Assembly (NCBI GenBank): GCA_037384225.1
Contig: JARROD010000237.1
Coordinates: 1 to 5,876 of the forward strand
From: JARROD01 sp037384225
GTDB lineage: Bacteria; Pseudomonadota; Gammaproteobacteria; Pseudomonadales; Cellvibrionaceae
Reading direction: 5' to 3'
Length of the DNA stretch: 5,876 nucleotides
The notes under the pieces are model-generated. The model searched no databases. It saw only the letters and a program-made list of their open reading frames with translations, and was not told the DNA's origin. This document shows positions 1 through 5,260 of the stretch, in pieces. The first letter of the stretch is position 1. Every line of letters starts with the position of its first letter. A program made the translations under genes and the position numbers.

Positions 1-1565
1 GTCTGCCCATAGGTATCTTCCGTTTGTATCACGGTGACGGGTGTTCCGTCGGAAGCGCGGGCGAAATCCGCATCGATATAGCGCCACGCGGTAATGGATC
101 TGAAGCTGGAGGAGCCGCCCACATCCGCGTCCCAGGTAACCGAAAGGCCACCAAGATCGATATCATTGCGGGATGGCCCAGTTTCGAAGCTGGTATAGGG
201 CGCGCCGACATAGAGATCATTCAGGCAGCCCGCTCGAAATGCAGCCTGTGGCGCGGCGCTTTGGCAATCATCGATGCCGGACGTTTCAGCCGCCACGCGA
301 TCGTTGTGGAAGCGCACGAAGTCCGATTCGGTATAGAGGTGCGTCAGGGTTTCCGGTGCGGAGTTCTCCCGCTCGCGAGTGGCATCCACGGAAAGAGTGA
401 GCTGTTGGTTTTCGGCGGGGGTCCAGGCGGCTTTCGCACGCAGTGTGTCGGCCATCTGATTACCCAGACCGTCGTCTGCCAACACGCGCTTCACATAGTC
501 GTCCAGGCGCTGGCTCACGTAGCTCACCTTCATTCCCGCCGTATCGCTGAAGGGGATATCGCCGCTCAACATCAGGGAGCGCCGGCCCTGCTCACCCAGG
601 GTCACCGCACCTCGCGAACCCCATTCTCCGGAGGGCGCCGGGGTCTCCAACAGAATCGCGCCGCCGACCGTGTTGCGCCCGAACAGGGTTCCCTGGGGGC
701 CGCGCAAAATCTGTATGGAGGACAGATCGCTGATTTCCACCACCGAACCAAGGGTTCGCCCCAGATAAACTCCATCCAGATAGACGCCGACACCCGGGTC
801 GGTAACGGGCGTAAAATCATTCTGCCCCACACCGCGTATATACATAACGGCGGCGGATGTCGAGCCGGAGGAGGTACCGCCAAAACTGAAATCCACATTG
901 GGCGCAAACCGGGTGGACTCGCTCAGATCAGTCAGGCCGTGGCTGGAACGGGCTTCGATATTCACCCAGGTTACCGCCACCGGCGAATCCACCTGACGTT
1001 CCCGGTGCAGGCGGGCGGTCACCACGATTTCCTCTAATTCGCGCCGACCTGGCGCAAGTTCGCTGAGCCGGGCCCTTGATTCCACGGCTGCGGTCTCGCT
1101 TTGAGGTTCCGAACCGGAGTGGGTCCCACCATGACGACCCGTTACCCCGGCTTCGTGCGCATAAATGGTGATCAATCTCTCGCCGCTGAACTGGTAGTAA
1201 TAGCCGGTGTTTTTCAACAATAGCTGCAGTGCCTGTTCGCGGCTGTAGCTCCCCTGGACCCGATTGCTGACTGCCCGGGCAATATATTTTTCCGAAGTGA
1301 GAAACTGCGCACCGGAATGCCGGCAATACAACTCCAGCGCGTCGGTCAGGCGTAGCGCGGGCAGATCAAAGCGTATACGCTGCCCTTCGCGCCAATTCGC
1401 GGCCTGATCATTCCCCGGAGGTTTGCGGTTTGCGTTGGCGGTCGGCTCCGCCAGAGACGCGGGTGCGCCGGACAGGCTGCCCAGCAGCGCGACACAACTT
1501 ATTATTTCCACCCATTTATTATGACAGATATTGTGATTACCCATTCCGATTGTCTGTGTCGCCAA
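1..1565 (-). CDS. TonB-dependent outer-membrane receptor with N-terminal STN signalling domain (partial, C-terminus beyond left edge)
   Basis: The minus-strand frame stays open from about 1565 to the left edge. Numbering residues from the ATG at 1544: a signal peptide at about 1-32 (hydrophobic run around IISCVALLGSL, likely cleavage after SLA); an STN domain at about 57-127 (starts FDLPALRLTDAL); a TonB box ELEEIVVTA at 170-178; a plug domain at about 185-305 with MYIRGVGQNDF, VGVYLDGVYLGR and QILRGPQGTLFGRNTVGG, all classic for the family; then the first barrel strands. Two cysteines (427 and 440) could form a loop disulfide. The start is taken as TTG 1565 because AAGGGG lies 5 nt before it, while the ATG at 1544 has no Shine-Dalgarno; the ATG remains possible. 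It would import a metal chelate or another TonB-dependent ligand across the outer membrane. The STN domain indicates a transducer that signals to the adjacent FecR. The substrate cannot be read from the sequence. About two thirds of a usual 750-850 residue receptor is present. Confidence 0.95.
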   Translation of the reverse strand, partial: MATQTIGMGNHNICHNKWVEIISCVALLGSLSGAPASLAEPTANANRKPPGNDQAANWREGQRIRFDLPALRLTDALELYCRHSGAQFLTSEKYIARAVSNRVQGSYSREQALQLLLKNTGYYYQFSGERLITIYAHEAGVTGRHGGTHSGSEPQSETAAVESRARLSELAPGRRELEEIVVTARLHRERQVDSPVAVTWVNIEARSSHGLTDLSESTRFAPNVDFSFGGTSSGSTSAAVMYIRGVGQNDFTPVTDPGVGVYLDGVYLGRTLGSVVEISDLSSIQILRGPQGTLFGRNTVGGAILLETPAPSGEWGSRGAVTLGEQGRRSLMLSGDIPFSDTAGMKVSYVSQRLDDYVKRVLADDGLGNQMADTLRAKAAWTPAENQQLTLSVDATRERENSAPETLTHLYTESDFVRFHNDRVAAETSGIDDCQSAAPQAAFRAGCLNDLYVGAPYTSFETGPSRNDIDLGGLSVTWDADVGGSSSFRSITAWRYIDADFARASDGTPVTVIQTEDTYGQ

Positions 1566-1570
1566 GGTTT

Positions 1571-1577
1571 CCCCTTT
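1571..1577 (-). promoter_or_regulatory. Ribosome binding site supporting a TTG start of the receptor gene
   Basis: On the minus strand AAAGGGG is followed after 5 nt by TTG at 1565-1563, in frame with the receptor. It is more than 20 nt from the ATG at 1544, too far to serve that codon. This favours the TTG start, which adds seven residues (MATQTIG) before the ATG. Confidence 0.5.
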
Positions 1578-1627
1578 CAACAGTACCAGACATACCCGAC
1601 TGAATCGGACCGGCGCAAGATCACCGG

Positions 1628-2713
1628 CTATCGTGACTGGCGACTGTACAGGTAAGTGAGATCAGCGGAGATTTCTTTTGTCTCGATCCCCACACTGGCC
1701 TCGATGGCCCTCAATGCCTCGCGCCAGTCACCAGCATCGATGGACGCATGGATCGGTATTCCGGCCAGGGAACTGTCGGCGAGTACCAGGGTGTGGTGTG
1801 AATAGCGATTGATTTCGTCAATCGCTTTTTCCAACGTGATGCCGCGAAAGATCAAACGCCCATCCATCCAGGCCACGCTGAGCGCCGGGTCCTCGAAATA
1901 GGTCTCTTCGACCTGCCACACAGGCTGATTGTTCTCATCACGGCTATCCCTCAGCATCAGATTGTGCCCCGGCCGGGTCAGCACGCGATCGAAAGGATTG
2001 TTCTGATCCAGACTGCTGACTTTAATAACACCCTTGATCAACTTCACGTTCAGACCGCGGCCGTCGTCAATATCCACAGAAAATTGCGTGCCCACAGCCT
2101 CCACGACCCCCTTGTCGGCGAACACCCGAAAGGGCCGCCGAATGTCCCTGGCCACCTCGAAAAGCGCCTCGCCGCGTTTCATCACCACGCGGCGCTCGTG
2201 GCCGGAATAGGCAACCACCACTTTGGACAGTGCCTTCACATGCAGGCGCGAGCCGTCATCAAGGACAATTTTCAACGTTTCCGCCCGGTTGGCAACATAA
2301 GTGACGGTTCGCTGGCCCGCGATACCGGCCAGGAATTCCGGCTGATGGGCCTTCAAAGGCCCCCAGATAAACACCGCCAGTACCAGTACCGTCATCACGA
2401 CGCTGGTTGCAATAACACAGGGTGGCTCAAAAAGCGTTTTCAGGGCTCCGGCGATGCGGGTGGCGAGCTTTCTCCCGCCGGCGGCGGCGGAGTGCGCCTC
2501 GCCCGGCACTTGGCGCGGCTTGGGCAGCGGATAGTCTCTGGTCTCGCACCAGAGGGCATGGACGGTTTCAAACCGGGTTTTATGCCGCGGTGTCGCATCG
2601 CGCCAGAGCAGAAACTCCTCGAACTGCTCCGGGGTCATATCGCCCGATTCAAACAGCCCAATCCATTCAGCCACCTGCCGGTCCACCTGAACATTCAGTT
2701 GTTGGTCTGCCAT
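1628..2713 (-). CDS. FecR-family anti-sigma / sigma regulator, inner-membrane protein
   Basis: This is a 361-residue protein with the full FecR layout. A cytoplasmic N-terminal DUF4880-like region (about 10-55) has spaced tryptophans (W17, W37, W55) and the pattern WRDATPRHKTRFE. One membrane segment lies at about 99-118 (ending VLVLAVFIWG). A periplasmic FecR domain covers about 130-235, with LDDGSRLHV, RGEALFEVARD, RPFRVFADKGVVEAVGTQF and VKLIKGVIKV. A C-terminal DUF4974/STN-like region covers about 280-350 (GRLIFRGITLEKAIDEINRY). In FecIR systems this protein binds the sigma factor inside the cell and the receptor's STN domain in the periplasm, passing the ligand signal inward. The start ATG has AGAGG 4 nt upstream; that site overlaps the stop codon of the sigma gene, so the two are probably translationally linked. 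Length and domain order are normal, and no damage is visible. Confidence 0.95.
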   Translation of the reverse strand: MADQQLNVQVDRQVAEWIGLFESGDMTPEQFEEFLLWRDATPRHKTRFETVHALWCETRDYPLPKPRQVPGEAHSAAAGGRKLATRIAGALKTLFEPPCVIATSVVMTVLVLAVFIWGPLKAHQPEFLAGIAGQRTVTYVANRAETLKIVLDDGSRLHVKALSKVVVAYSGHERRVVMKRGEALFEVARDIRRPFRVFADKGVVEAVGTQFSVDIDDGRGLNVKLIKGVIKVSSLDQNNPFDRVLTRPGHNLMLRDSRDENNQPVWQVEETYFEDPALSVAWMDGRLIFRGITLEKAIDEINRYSHHTLVLADSSLAGIPIHASIDAGDWREALRAIEASVGIETKEISADLTYLYSRQSR

Positions 2714-2720
2714 ATAACCT

Positions 2721-3245
2721 CTATCTTGAATCGTCCATCAGGTAACGCTGAAAGTGTAAAACGATCTGTGCCATGTACTTTTGTACCATGCGCCGGGAGA
2801 GGTTGAATCGGCTGGCGATCTGCGCCGTGGAGTGGCCTTCCATCCTCCTCATATAAAATATCTGTTGCTGCCTTTCCGGTAGTGCAGTGTAGGCCTGGTC
2901 GAACTTGGCCTGCAACTGACTTTCGGAAATCAGCTGTTCAGGGGATGTCTCCCCATCAGGGGGCTTGTCCGTTTCCGAGGCAACGGCCGCCAGCCTGATC
3001 TGCTTTGAGCGGAAATGATCGATAGAGAGATTGTACACCGTTCTGATCAGGTAACCTTTGGGACTGCCGACGGGTTCACTGCCCGATCGGCTGAAATAGC
3101 GCACAAAGGCTTCCTGCACCAGGTCTTCCGCCAGCGCCTTGTCGCCCACCCGCGCCTGGGCGTAGAGCATCAAATCGCGTCGAAACTCTTCCAGTTCATG
3201 TCGGGTGAACTTTTGCATTTTGTTTGAATTCAAGTCCCACTTCAT
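2721..3245 (-). CDS. FecI-type ECF RNA polymerase sigma factor
   Basis: The protein has 174 residues from ATG 3245. Sigma region 2 is at about 20-85, with AEDLVQEAFVRYF (39-51) and GYLIRTVYNLSIDHFRS (64-80), the promoter -10 recognition helix. Region 4 is at about 118-168, with ALPERQQQIFYMRRMEGHS and the helix-turn-helix AQIASRFNLSRRMVQKYMAQ. The wording LSRRMVQK is typical of the FecI (iron-starvation) group. It heads the operon with FecR and the receptor and is expected to drive the receptor gene when released by FecR. The start is uncertain: a TTG at 3266 and an ATG at 3218 are also in frame, and none has a clear Shine-Dalgarno. No C-terminal extension beyond region 4 is seen. Confidence 0.94.
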   Translation of the reverse strand: MKWDLNSNKMQKFTRHELEEFRRDLMLYAQARVGDKALAEDLVQEAFVRYFSRSGSEPVGSPKGYLIRTVYNLSIDHFRSKQIRLAAVASETDKPPDGETSPEQLISESQLQAKFDQAYTALPERQQQIFYMRRMEGHSTAQIASRFNLSRRMVQKYMAQIVLHFQRYLMDDSR

Positions 3246-3280
3246 AGGGTTATTATTATGTTGCAAGTATTGAAGCAGAT

Positions 3281-3286
3281 ATTATA
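3281..3286 (-). promoter_or_regulatory. Possible -10 box for the sigma-FecR-receptor operon
   Basis: Read on the minus strand, 3286-3281 is TATAAT, an exact sigma-70 -10 hexamer, about 36 nt before the ATG at 3245. The -35 region at 16-18 bp spacing is poor (ATGCTT or similar). It is therefore a weak or activator-dependent promoter at best, and a chance match in AT-rich DNA is possible. Confidence 0.3.
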
Positions 3287-3394
3287 AACATCTGGCTTGC
3301 TCAAGCATAGCCCTACCAACGTACTGGTTCAGCGTGAAATGGATTCTCCCATTGTGTTAATTAGTACCTGACCGAAAACCCTGTTCTCGGGGTT

Positions 3395-3430
3395 TTCATT
3401 GATAATTGACAATTGTCAATTATCAATGAA
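3395..3430. repeat. Perfect 36-bp palindrome
   Basis: The half-site TTCATTGATAATTGACAA (3395-3412) is followed directly by its exact reverse complement (3413-3430), with no spacer. The arms contain TGATAAT and ATTATCA, like Fur half-sites but 12 bp apart instead of 1 bp, and TTGACA on both strands. It could be an operator, a cruciform or hairpin element, or the trace of a small palindromic repeat family. Its function is unknown. Confidence 0.85.
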
Positions 3431-3444
3431 CGCACACACCACTT

Positions 3445-3472
3445 TTTGTGATTTCCTAAAATAAGAGGTTCC
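3445..3472 (-). promoter_or_regulatory. hrp-box-like / ECF sigma promoter candidate facing the sigma operon
   Basis: On the minus strand GGAACC (3472-3467) is followed by 15 nt and then TCACAAA (3451-3445). The HrpL consensus is GGAACC, 15-16 nt, CCACNNA. The -35 half is exact and the -10 half has one mismatch in its first base. It lies about 200 nt before the sigma gene and points toward it. It is a pattern match only. Confidence 0.25.
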
Positions 3473-3487
3473 CTACTAAGGGTCAAC

Positions 3488-3541
3488 ATGCCCAAGAAGC
3501 GCAAATATCGCACAGCAGGCGGCTGCTTTAGAGCAGCTTAA
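3488..3541 (+). pseudogene. Short reading frame, possible start of a decayed gene
   Basis: An ATG with AAGGG 5 nt upstream begins MPKKRKYRTAGGCFRAA and stops after 17 codons. A +1 shift near 3510 would join it to a stop-free frame reaching 3674 (AAALEQLKVIGRLRPSPG and onward), giving a peptide of about 60 residues. The basic start is like that of some transposase or DNA-binding proteins, but no family can be named. It may equally be a chance leader peptide. Confidence 0.2.
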
Positions 3542-3574
3542 GGTTATTGGGAGATTACGACCTTCTCCGGGTAT

Positions 3575-3602
3575 GGAACTTTGGTTCCCTGAATCACACT
3601 CA
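3575..3602 (+). promoter_or_regulatory. hrp-box-like / ECF sigma promoter candidate for the chaperone operon
   Basis: GGAACT (3575-3580), 15 nt, then ACACTCA (3596-3602) resembles the HrpL box GGAACC-N15/16-CCACNNA, with a common C-to-T change at the last -35 base and one mismatch in the -10 half. GGAACTT is also the RpoE-type -35 sequence. It lies about 130 nt before the chaperone start in the right direction. GGAAC and GTTCC here also form a small inverted repeat (3575-3579, 3584-3588). Confidence 0.4.
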
Positions 3603-3729
3603 CAGAATTGTGGTAACGGTAAACAAATCACGTTTATGGCAGGTTGCGACAATACCAGGAAAAGCCATGACTGACCGGTATGCCTTTACCCCTAAATAAA
3701 AAATGATGATACCGAGAGTGGAGACAGCC

Positions 3730-4191
3730 ATGACGCGAATGAGAGTCGATCCGGAACGCCTGGGCGCCGTTCCCTGCGGGGATGAGGTGGATTCCTGGTT
3801 GCTTATGAACTTCGATAAGCGGGAAATGAGAATCACCTGTAAAAATGCGGACAACGAAATATTTGAAGTGGCGACCAAAGTTGCAAACCTGTTGCCCAAG
3901 CTGCAGTCCCATCAACTGGCCGCGGCGCTGATGCTCAACAAAGAACCGTGCAGCCTCAATGGCGGGGCGGTTTCGTATGATATCGACAGCGATAGTTTCC
4001 TGTATTGCAAGGCCATCGACACTCGCCCGCTGAACCTCTCTTCTTTCAAAACCCAGATCAATGAAAGTTTCGAAACAGCCCGCACAGTAAGCGATCTTTT
4101 ACTCGACATGCAGAAAAACATCGGCATCGGAGCAAGCCACGTGAATACGCATTCCACCCTGAATCGGTATATCGAGGGGATGCCATCATGA
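3730..4191 (+). CDS. CesT-like type III secretion chaperone
   Basis: This is a 153-residue, slightly acidic protein with no signal peptide or membrane segment. The pattern fits the class I type III chaperone (CesT/Tir chaperone) fold: an opening beta strand region WLLMNFDKREMRITC (23-37); a middle helix and loop LQSHQLAAALMLNKEPCSLNGG (58-79) matching the family's 'lL.aN' segment; strands VSYDIDSDSFLYCKAID (81-97); and a long C-terminal helix LSSFKTQINESFETARTVSDLLLDMQ (103-128). Such proteins bind as dimers to the N-terminal part of one secreted effector, usually encoded just downstream, and keep it ready for export. The next gene starts inside this stop codon (ATGA), which fits a dedicated chaperone-effector pair. 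The start at 3730 is chosen because GGAG lies 6 nt upstream; an ATG at 3703 would add nine residues but has no ribosome binding site. The family call rests on the pattern of the sequence; weak similarity is usual for these chaperones. Confidence 0.8.
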   Translation: MTRMRVDPERLGAVPCGDEVDSWLLMNFDKREMRITCKNADNEIFEVATKVANLLPKLQSHQLAAALMLNKEPCSLNGGAVSYDIDSDSFLYCKAIDTRPLNLSSFKTQINESFETARTVSDLLLDMQKNIGIGASHVNTHSTLNRYIEGMPS

Positions 4192-5177
4192 ATACGATAG
4201 GAGGCAGGGGCATCAGCAGTTCATTGCGCAATCTCACCCGTTCGATCAGCGCGAGTCAACCAAACGCACGGAAACCGCCGCCATTTTCCCAATTCAAAAA
4301 CGATTTGAATAAACTGAACGAAAAGTTTATAAGAAACGCGGATAAAGGCGCATTCTCCACAAATAGCTTCGATCATGCGTCGCAGGTGCCATTCTCTCTT
4401 CGAGCGTTCTCCACAAAAAGTTCCGGCACGATATCGCGCGGGCCGTTCCATCAAATAGCCGGCACATATGATGGAGAAATTGGCAAACTCCGCAATTACG
4501 AGAATGCAAAGGTTACAAACGCGGCATCGGCGGTTTCCTGGGCGGAGCGCAACGGCTTGCTCCCCAGGGAGGCGAACAGCATTCTCGATATCGGTGCGGC
4601 GCAAGGCGGCGCGGTGGTACGATTGGGGAAACACTATAAAAATGCGAGCATTCTGGCATTGGATGTGGATCCGAAATCGGCGGCGTTTATCAATGACAAG
4701 ATAAAGAGTGATACCAACAAATCACCTTTGGGCAATCCAGAGCGCGTGAGCACCTATACCGGAACTCTGCCGCAAGCCATTTCCGAAGGAAAGTGCGGGA
4801 AAAACAGCGTCAACCTCGTCACCATGCAGGCAGTCGCGCCCTATATGTCGGACGAGCAGTTGAACGAGACATTGAAAGGCATTCACTCTACCCTGGCACC
4901 AGGAGGTCAGTTGATCCTCTCCGGTTATGGGGAGAACCATTATTATAATAAAAGCACCGGAAAAAACATCAACCTCCGAACGGACATCGCCATGTACGAC
5001 ATGCTAGTAGATGCCGGCTTCACGGTGAAGTGTGTAGGAAATATGTTGGCCAACGAGCGCGGCCCCAACGAAAAGATCACGCATGACATGGATGATCTGT
5101 TGAGACAAAAAAGCCTCCCTTCGCATCCGGAAGGCGAGTACTGGCACAGTATCAATATAATAGCAATCAAGGATTGA
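4188..5177 (+). CDS. Class I SAM-dependent methyltransferase, candidate type III secreted effector
   Basis: The 329-residue protein has two parts. Residues 1 to about 85 look disordered, rich in Ser, Asn and Arg, with no acidic residue before D39 and six basic ones, as expected of a type III signal plus chaperone-binding region. An AFST motif occurs twice (55-58 and 73-76). Residues about 86-329 are a Rossmann-fold methyltransferase: motif I SILDIGAAQGG (131-141, the second glycine of GxGxG being Ala); the acidic end of strand 2 in ILALDVD (155-161), expected to bind the SAM ribose; the strand 4 region NSVNLVTMQAVAPYM (206-220); and LAPGGQLILSGYGE (236-249), the usual post-strand-4 turn and strand 5. 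The acceptor substrate is unknown. The start overlaps the chaperone stop by 4 bp and has GAGGGGA 7 nt upstream, so the two genes are probably translated together. If it is not secreted, it would be an ordinary small-molecule methyltransferase with an odd N-terminus, but the chaperone neighbour argues for export. Confidence 0.85.
   Translation: MNTIGGRGISSSLRNLTRSISASQPNARKPPPFSQFKNDLNKLNEKFIRNADKGAFSTNSFDHASQVPFSLRAFSTKSSGTISRGPFHQIAGTYDGEIGKLRNYENAKVTNAASAVSWAERNGLLPREANSILDIGAAQGGAVVRLGKHYKNASILALDVDPKSAAFINDKIKSDTNKSPLGNPERVSTYTGTLPQAISEGKCGKNSVNLVTMQAVAPYMSDEQLNETLKGIHSTLAPGGQLILSGYGENHYYNKSTGKNINLRTDIAMYDMLVDAGFTVKCVGNMLANERGPNEKITHDMDDLLRQKSLPSHPEGEYWHSINIIAIKD
4353..4417 (+). repeat. 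Direct repeat inside the methyltransferase N-terminal region
   Basis: TTCTCCACAAA occurs at 4353-4363 and again at 4407-4417, 54 bp (18 codons) apart and in the same frame. It encodes the repeated AFST motif (AFSTNS and AFSTKS). This points to a small in-frame duplication in the predicted disordered leader. Confidence 0.6.
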
Positions 5178-5260
5178 GTTCTCTTTCTTTTAGAGTGCCC
5201 AAGTAGTCACAGGTATCCGAATGCCTTCAAAAACTCACCACATTCGAGAGGCCGTAATCA

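Larger units (their letters stand above)
3246..3729. other. Intergenic region between the signalling operon and the chaperone-methyltransferase operon
   Basis: No convincing gene is seen in these 484 bases. From left to right they hold a -10-like box, a small hairpin (GAAAACCC/GGGTTTTC, 3374-3397), a perfect 36-bp palindrome (3395-3430), an hrp-box-like site on the minus strand (3445-3472), a short reading frame with a ribosome binding site (3488-3541) that may be the start of a decayed gene, and an hrp-box-like site on the plus strand (3575-3602). The genes on either side are transcribed away from this region, so it should contain promoters for both operons. The segment is more AT-rich than the left operon. 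Confidence 0.7.

Noticed and set aside
24..1037. Long plus-strand open frame of 337 codons
   Set aside because: It lies antisense to the receptor, whose minus-strand translation has unmistakable plug and TonB-box motifs. The plus-strand product has no recognisable domain and is a by-product of high GC content.
1964..2806. Plus-strand open frame of 280 codons
   Set aside because: It is antisense to the FecR gene, which has the full family layout. The plus-strand product is low-complexity and unlike any family.
3374..3397. Hairpin GAAAACCC/GGGTTTTC as a rho-independent terminator
   Set aside because: The stem has only three or four GC pairs and its T run is part of the stem. It also lies between divergent operons, where no transcript is expected to end.
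3402..3424. Fur box within the palindrome
   Set aside because: The TGATAAT and ATTATCA heptamers are exact but 12 bp apart rather than 1 bp, so the classical 7-1-7 Fur site is not present. Kept only as an idea in the palindrome finding.
3514..3529. Hairpin AGCAG-GCGG-CTGCT followed by TTT as a terminator
   Set aside because: The stem is only 5 bp and the T run only three bases, too weak to call.
3600..3915. Minus-strand open frames of 93-99 codons over the chaperone start
   Set aside because: They have no family pattern, and they overlap the hrp-box-like site and the chaperone gene, whose pattern and operon position are much better supported.
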